A DNA stretch of 6,821 bases from NCBI GenBank assembly GCA_030603505.1, contig JAUVXQ010000070.1, positions 1 to 6,821 of the forward strand, written 5' to 3'. The position numbers and the translations under genes were made by a program. This document shows positions 5,583-6,821 of the stretch, in pieces; the stretch's first letter is position 1, and each line of letters starts with the position of its first letter. The notes under the pieces are model-generated. The model was given only the letters and a program-made list of their open reading frames with translations, did no database searches and was not told where the DNA came from. This stretch comes from Candidatus Heimdallarchaeota archaeon (GTDB taxonomy: Archaea > Asgardarchaeota > Heimdallarchaeia > Heimdallarchaeales > Heimdallarchaeaceae).

Positions 5583-5677
5583 CTTATTGTAATAATTCTT
5601 TCAGTTTCCAAGGATTGTGATTCATCATGAATTTCAGTGATAAATTGTTTAATTTATTTGTATATTTTAAATCTGAA
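5583..5677. repeat. 95-bp direct repeat, copy 1 (upstream of nucleotidyltransferase)
   Basis: This block matches 6688-6782 with six differences in 95 positions; the first 42 are identical. It ends 38 nt before the GTG start at 5716 and includes the AT block TTTGTATATTTTAAAT (about 5657-5672), a likely TATA region for that gene. The block is therefore probably a duplicated promoter plus upstream regulatory sequence. A short minus-strand reading frame in it is not conserved between copies (all differences in that frame change the residue), arguing against coding. Confidence 0.85.
5657..5672 (+). promoter_or_regulatory. TATA region of nucleotidyltransferase gene
   Basis: TTTGTATATTTTAAAT inside repeat copy 1 lies about 45-60 nt upstream of the GTG at 5716. 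Transcription would start near 5690, leaving a short leader that contains the AAGGAA ribosome-binding site (5705-5710). Confidence 0.4.
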
Positions 5678-5715
5678 AGTCAACAGATAGTTTTATTTAC
5701 AAAAAAGGAAATTGT

Positions 5716-6564
5716 GTGCTTGAGATGGCAGTCAAATATCCTGTTTTTTTAATGGCTGGGAGCGATGTAAAGAGAAGAAAGATTATGAAAGTTCTAGATC
5801 CTGAAGAGAAATACAAATCCAAAATTTTACTACCAATGTTAGGAAAACCTATAATTCAATGGGTTCTAGACGAATTATTAAAATCACAATTTGTAGAGAA
5901 AATATATATTGTGGGTTTAAAAGAAGAGGATGTTGAATTAAATGGAGATGTAGAGTTCATTCCTGTAGAAACGGCATCTAATTTTATTGTTAAAGCTAAA
6001 GAAGGATTAGAATATTTGAAGAATAAAGGTGAAGATCCTGAAAAAATAGTTTTTGTAACTGCTGATACCCCAGGAATCGATGTCAAAGGTATTAACTCAT
6101 TCTACTCACAGTTACAAGAACACGAAAAATATGATGTTCTTCTAGGTGCTGTTGAACAAGAAATATTTGAGCTAGCTCTTCCAGACGCAAAAAAAGTAGC
6201 TAAATTTAGAGATTATAATTTAGTTCAAGGAGAGATGCAAGCAATTAGTCCTAGAATTATAGAAAAACAAGGAGACATGGTCGAAGATTTGTCAAATAGA
6301 AGAAAACAAAGACCGTTTACTGTAATGCTAAGATTCGTTGCTCGAACTCCTAGATCATGGTACAGGATTCTGAAAGTCTTGCTCAAAGTAGCAAAGGTAA
6401 GAGATGCCATAATTGCCGTTGAAATAGCATTCAAATGTAAAGTGGATATAATATTAGTTGAAGACCCGGGTTTTGCTATGGACATGGATCTTCCAGAAGA
6501 TTATGAGATACTCAAAAAATATGTTGAACAAACGAAAATCTCTTCTACGCTTATAGCTAAATAA
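5716..6564 (+). CDS. MobA-like NTP transferase domain protein
   Basis: The 282-residue protein looks like a cytoplasmic nucleotidyltransferase with a Rossmann-like fold, the type that transfers a nucleotidyl group from an NTP to a phosphorylated small molecule. The N-terminal strand FLMAGSD (11-17) with K36 in YKSKILLPMLGKPIIQWVLDEL matches the nucleotide-binding loop and K-x-LLP-x-x-GKP-x-I motif of MobA-like proteins. ADTPG (116-120) provides the metal-binding Asp117, and MDMDLPEDYEIL (255-266) is the typical C-terminal D-x-D-x-PED motif. The loop between AG and K36 is about ten residues longer than in canonical AGG-x-S-x-R-MG-x-x-K proteins and the second Gly is Ser, so the substrate is probably not the molybdopterin one. 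The GTG start fits AAGGAA 6 nt upstream; the in-frame ATG at 5725 is the alternative (279 aa). The gene is flanked by two copies of a 95-bp repeat. Confidence 0.85.
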   Translation: MLEMAVKYPVFLMAGSDVKRRKIMKVLDPEEKYKSKILLPMLGKPIIQWVLDELLKSQFVEKIYIVGLKEEDVELNGDVEFIPVETASNFIVKAKEGLEYLKNKGEDPEKIVFVTADTPGIDVKGINSFYSQLQEHEKYDVLLGAVEQEIFELALPDAKKVAKFRDYNLVQGEMQAISPRIIEKQGDMVEDLSNRRKQRPFTVMLRFVARTPRSWYRILKVLLKVAKVRDAIIAVEIAFKCKVDIILVEDPGFAMDMDLPEDYEILKKYVEQTKISSTLIAK

Positions 6565-6639
6565 CAAGATTCGCTCTCTCTAATCATCTTTCATTTTCAT
6601 AAAATTTGTTCTATTAGGATAATCTGATAAAATTCCAAT

Positions 6640-6662
6640 AATATCTTTTTCCTTCTTTTACT
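6640..6662 (+). terminator. T-rich terminator after nucleotidyltransferase
   Basis: Pyrimidine-rich sequence with CTTTTTCC and CTTCTTTTA about 80-100 nt after the stop codon is a plausible archaeal terminator for the plus-strand gene. The remaining bases between 6565 and 6687 are AT-rich with no recognised feature. Confidence 0.35.
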
Positions 6663-6687
6663 GTGTAATCTTTCCTAAAACATTGAG

Positions 6688-6782
6688 CTTATTGTAATAA
6701 TTCTTTCAGTTTCCAAGGATTGTGATTCAACTTGAATTTCTGTGATGAATTGTTTAATATATTTGTATATTTTGAATCTGAA
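6688..6782. repeat. 95-bp direct repeat, copy 2 (downstream of nucleotidyltransferase)
   Basis: This is the second copy of the block at 5583-5677, offset by 1105 bp and in the same orientation, including the TTTGTATATTTT promoter-like part. By analogy with copy 1, a gene start would be expected near position 6821, at the window edge (an ATG occurs at 6817). A plus-strand gene, possibly a paralog of the nucleotidyltransferase, is predicted just outside the window. Confidence 0.85.
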
Positions 6783-6821
6783 GTTCGAAAGATGTATAGA
6801 GTGTTTTCCATCTTCTATGTA

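Noticed and set aside
5856..6485. Two minus-strand open frames (76 and 86 codons) antisense to the nucleotidyltransferase, and one plus-strand frame at 4657-4839 antisense to the hydrolase
   Set aside because: They are shadows of strongly supported coding genes with conserved motifs on the other strand.
6690..6809. About 39-codon minus-strand ORF in repeat copy 2 (ending HNPWKLKELLQ), with a related frame in copy 1
   Set aside because: All six differences between the repeat copies change the residue in this frame, so there is no sign of selection on a protein.

Overview
The window reads as archaeal, AT-rich DNA. Genes are preceded by TATA-like boxes (for example 3076-3085 and 5282-5292, both for minus-strand genes) and followed by T-tracts. 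At least two genes look leaderless or nearly so. Two proteins belong to the secreted or membrane-anchored DUF3160 family, and the subtilase ends in a Thr-rich stalk, a membrane segment and a basic tail. This is compatible with an Asgard-type archaeon or a relative, but no phylogenetic marker is present, so the assignment is an inference.

Layout. Everything from 1 to about 5530 is on the minus strand, so transcription runs from high to low coordinates. Read that way, the order is: a tiny one-helix membrane protein (5417-5524), an alpha/beta hydrolase of esterase type (4458-5267), a membrane-anchored subtilisin-like protease (3108-4322), a DUF3160 protein split in two (5' part 1277-2995, 3' part 433-939), and the N-terminus of a second DUF3160 paralog leaving the window at position 1. 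On the plus strand, 5716-6564 encodes a MobA-like nucleotidyltransferase, flanked on both sides by copies of a 95-bp repeat that carries a promoter-like AT block.

The most interesting part is about 931-1291. Here the DUF3160 reading frame is interrupted by roughly 361 nt of non-coding DNA that is visibly more G+C-rich in its 5' half (in transcript sense) than the flanking gene. Removing exactly 361 nt (with a 3-nt sliding ambiguity) restores a 733-residue DUF3160 protein. In the transcript, a hairpin loop in the insert carries an octamer perfectly complementary to the last coding octamer before the insert. The last 10 nt of the insert pair perfectly with a segment near its 5' end. The layout resembles an intron with an exon-recognition guide, but I cannot match it to the group I or group II core, and a non-autonomous insertion that killed the gene remains possible.

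Gene co-operation. Three of the larger products (both DUF3160 proteins and the protease) are predicted to sit on the outer face of the membrane, so the block looks like a cell-surface or secreted-protein neighbourhood. The two DUF3160 paralogs share an operator-like inverted repeat between TATA box and start codon, suggesting common regulation. The hydrolase, small protein and nucleotidyltransferase have no evident functional link to them.
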